DNA from: an uncultured Campylobacter sp.
GTDB lineage: Bacteria; Campylobacterota; Campylobacteria; Campylobacterales; Campylobacteraceae
NCBI RefSeq assembly: GCF_938040115.1
Contig: NZ_CALHXD010000055.1
Span: forward strand, 1 to 6,388
Reading direction: 5' to 3'
DNA: 6,388 nt
The notes under the pieces are model-generated. The model made no database searches. It saw only the letters and a list, made by a program, of their open reading frames with translations, and was not told the origin of the DNA. This document shows positions 5,895 to 6,388 of this stretch, in pieces (positions within the stretch are counted from its first letter, which is position 1; each line of letters starts with the position of its first letter). Made by a program: the position numbers and the translations under genes.

Positions 5895-5939
5895 TCAACA
5901 TACTTAAATATTTTATAAATTTATTTTTAAATTTATCCC

Positions 5940-6197
5940 TTAAAACGCCGTTATCGTCGCCAAAAGACCAAAGATGATGCCGGGCAAATTCGCAGCCGCT
6001 AGCGGATAGTCTCTTTTGGCTTTTAGCAGACCGTAGCTAGTCCAGATCGTGCAGTTTATCGCTGCGGCTAGAGGCTGGATAAAAGGCGTTTTGTTGCCCT
6101 CAAGGTTGCCCATTATCTGCGGGATATAAGAAATATACATAATGACCGACAGGCACGTGCCTATCCAGCCTAAAATTTGCAAGTTTTTCTCGCTCAT
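5940..6197 (-). CDS. SemiSWEET family sugar transporter
   Basis: An 85-residue inner-membrane protein with three helices (about 7-27, 38-57 and 66-84), the single triple-helix bundle that dimerises to form a bacterial SemiSWEET. The PQ-loop motif is SYIPQIMGNL (23-32). NCTIWTSYGLLKAKRDYP (48-65) and AANLPGIIFG (68-77) are characteristic; W52 and N70 are likely sugar-pocket residues by analogy with solved SemiSWEETs. Length is normal, so the gene is complete. The ATG has AAAGGAG at 6209-6203, 5 bases upstream. It has its own promoter and is more G/C-rich than the ZorAB-like operon 81 bases downstream, so it is probably not part of that unit. Family-level function is bidirectional sugar movement down a gradient; the sugar is unknown. 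Confidence 0.88.
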   Translation of the reverse strand: MSEKNLQILGWIGTCLSVIMYISYIPQIMGNLEGNKTPFIQPLAAAINCTIWTSYGLLKAKRDYPLAAANLPGIIFGLLATITAF

Positions 6198-6223
6198 TTT
6201 TTCTCCTTTGAAATAAAATCCGC

Positions 6224-6229
6224 ATTATA
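6224..6229 (-). promoter_or_regulatory. Putative -10 box of the SemiSWEET gene
   Basis: The minus strand reads TATAAT at 6229-6224. A start near 6217 would leave a leader of about 20 bases with a strong AAAGGAG ribosome binding site. Confidence 0.55.
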
Positions 6230-6241
6230 CTACTTTTTCGT

Positions 6242-6276
6242 GCGACGACGCGAAATTTTATCTTGCCCGCCGTCGC
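6242..6276. repeat. Inverted repeat between two divergent promoters
   Basis: GCGACG (6242-6247) is complementary to CGTCGC (6271-6276) across 23 bases, directly upstream of the SemiSWEET -10. It may be an operator or chance pairing in G/C-rich DNA. No T-tract supports a terminator. Confidence 0.3.
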
Positions 6277-6306
6277 GTTTTAATCGCCAAGCTAGGTCAG
6301 ATTTAG

Positions 6307-6312
6307 TAAAAT
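6307..6312 (+). promoter_or_regulatory. Putative -10 box of the right-edge gene
   Basis: TAAAAT at 6307-6312 lies 25 bases before the ATG at 6338, with AGGAG at 6327-6331 as ribosome binding site between them. Confidence 0.4.
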
Positions 6313-6337
6313 GCAGCCTAATTTAAAGGAGAGCAAA

Positions 6338-6388
6338 ATGGCTTACGTGACCTACGACAAGGCAAAATGGCACTGGGGCGCGAAAAAT
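6338..6388 (+). CDS. Start of an unidentified gene running off the right edge
   Basis: Only 17 codons are visible, reading MAYVTYDKAKWHWGAKN. The ATG has a strong AGGAG at 6327-6331, 6 bases upstream, and a possible -10 at 6307-6312, so it is very probably a real start. The YDKAKWHW segment recalls the beginning of small uncharacterised proteins of a DUF7832-like type, but this is too short to assign. It is divergent from the SemiSWEET gene. Confidence 0.65.
   Translation, partial: MAYVTYDKAKWHWGAKN

Noticed and set aside
4139..5919. TTTTATAAA at 4139-4147 and 5911-5919 as possible insertion-site repeats of the island
   Set aside because: The word is only 9 bases, mostly A/T and nearly self-complementary, in very AT-rich DNA, so chance is likely. 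No integrase or transposase is present.
1..6388. tRNA, rRNA, CRISPR array or insertion sequence
   Set aside because: I looked for cloverleaf-like arms, regular spaced repeats and transposase motifs and found none.

Overview
The window looks like chromosomal DNA from a Campylobacter of the GC-richer oral/gut type (C. showae, C. rectus or C. curvus-like). This is inferred from the very frequent word AAATTT, promoters with a TATAAT/TAAAAT -10 but no clear -35, and protein families I recognise from campylobacters. I could not run a database search, so the species is a guess.

Layout. Positions 1-279 (minus) hold the N-terminal 93 residues of an NFACT/RqcH-type ribosome quality-control protein. 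It is divergent from a 706-residue TonB-dependent siderophore receptor (366-2486, plus), which has a likely Fur box over its promoter. A 377-base gap (2487-2863) follows, holding a long imperfect inverted repeat, a helically phased AAATTT run and the promoter of leuC. leuC (2864-4138, plus) encodes a type-2 isopropylmalate dehydratase large subunit, and no leuD follows it. A bidirectional terminator (about 4153-4190) separates leuC from a convergent three-gene operon on the minus strand (5858 down to 4224). Beyond the operon lie a SemiSWEET sugar transporter (5940-6197, minus) and the first 17 codons of a plus-strand gene at the right edge (6338-6388).

The most interesting region is the three-gene operon at 4224-5858. 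It is far more AT-rich than its neighbours: a sample at 5281-5340 has 14 G/C of 60, against 42 of 60 at 3241-3300 in leuC. In transcription order it encodes a short MotA/ExbB-like protein with the hallmark segment of ZorA (Zorya anti-phage motor), a ZorB/MotB-like protein with one membrane helix carrying an Asp and a C-terminal OmpA-type peptidoglycan-binding domain, and a secreted cysteine-rich Sel1-repeat protein resembling Helicobacter Hcp proteins. The genes are separated by 1 base and then overlap by 4 bases. No Zorya effector (ZorC, ZorD or ZorE) is present and the long cytoplasmic tail of ZorA is missing. The reading proposed here is a minimal, peptidoglycan-anchored, ion-driven motor whose genetic partner is periplasmic. 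Its function is unknown, and defence is only one possibility.

The other genes are separate housekeeping or uptake units: iron-siderophore import, leucine biosynthesis, sugar transport and ribosome rescue. They show no evident functional link to the operon.
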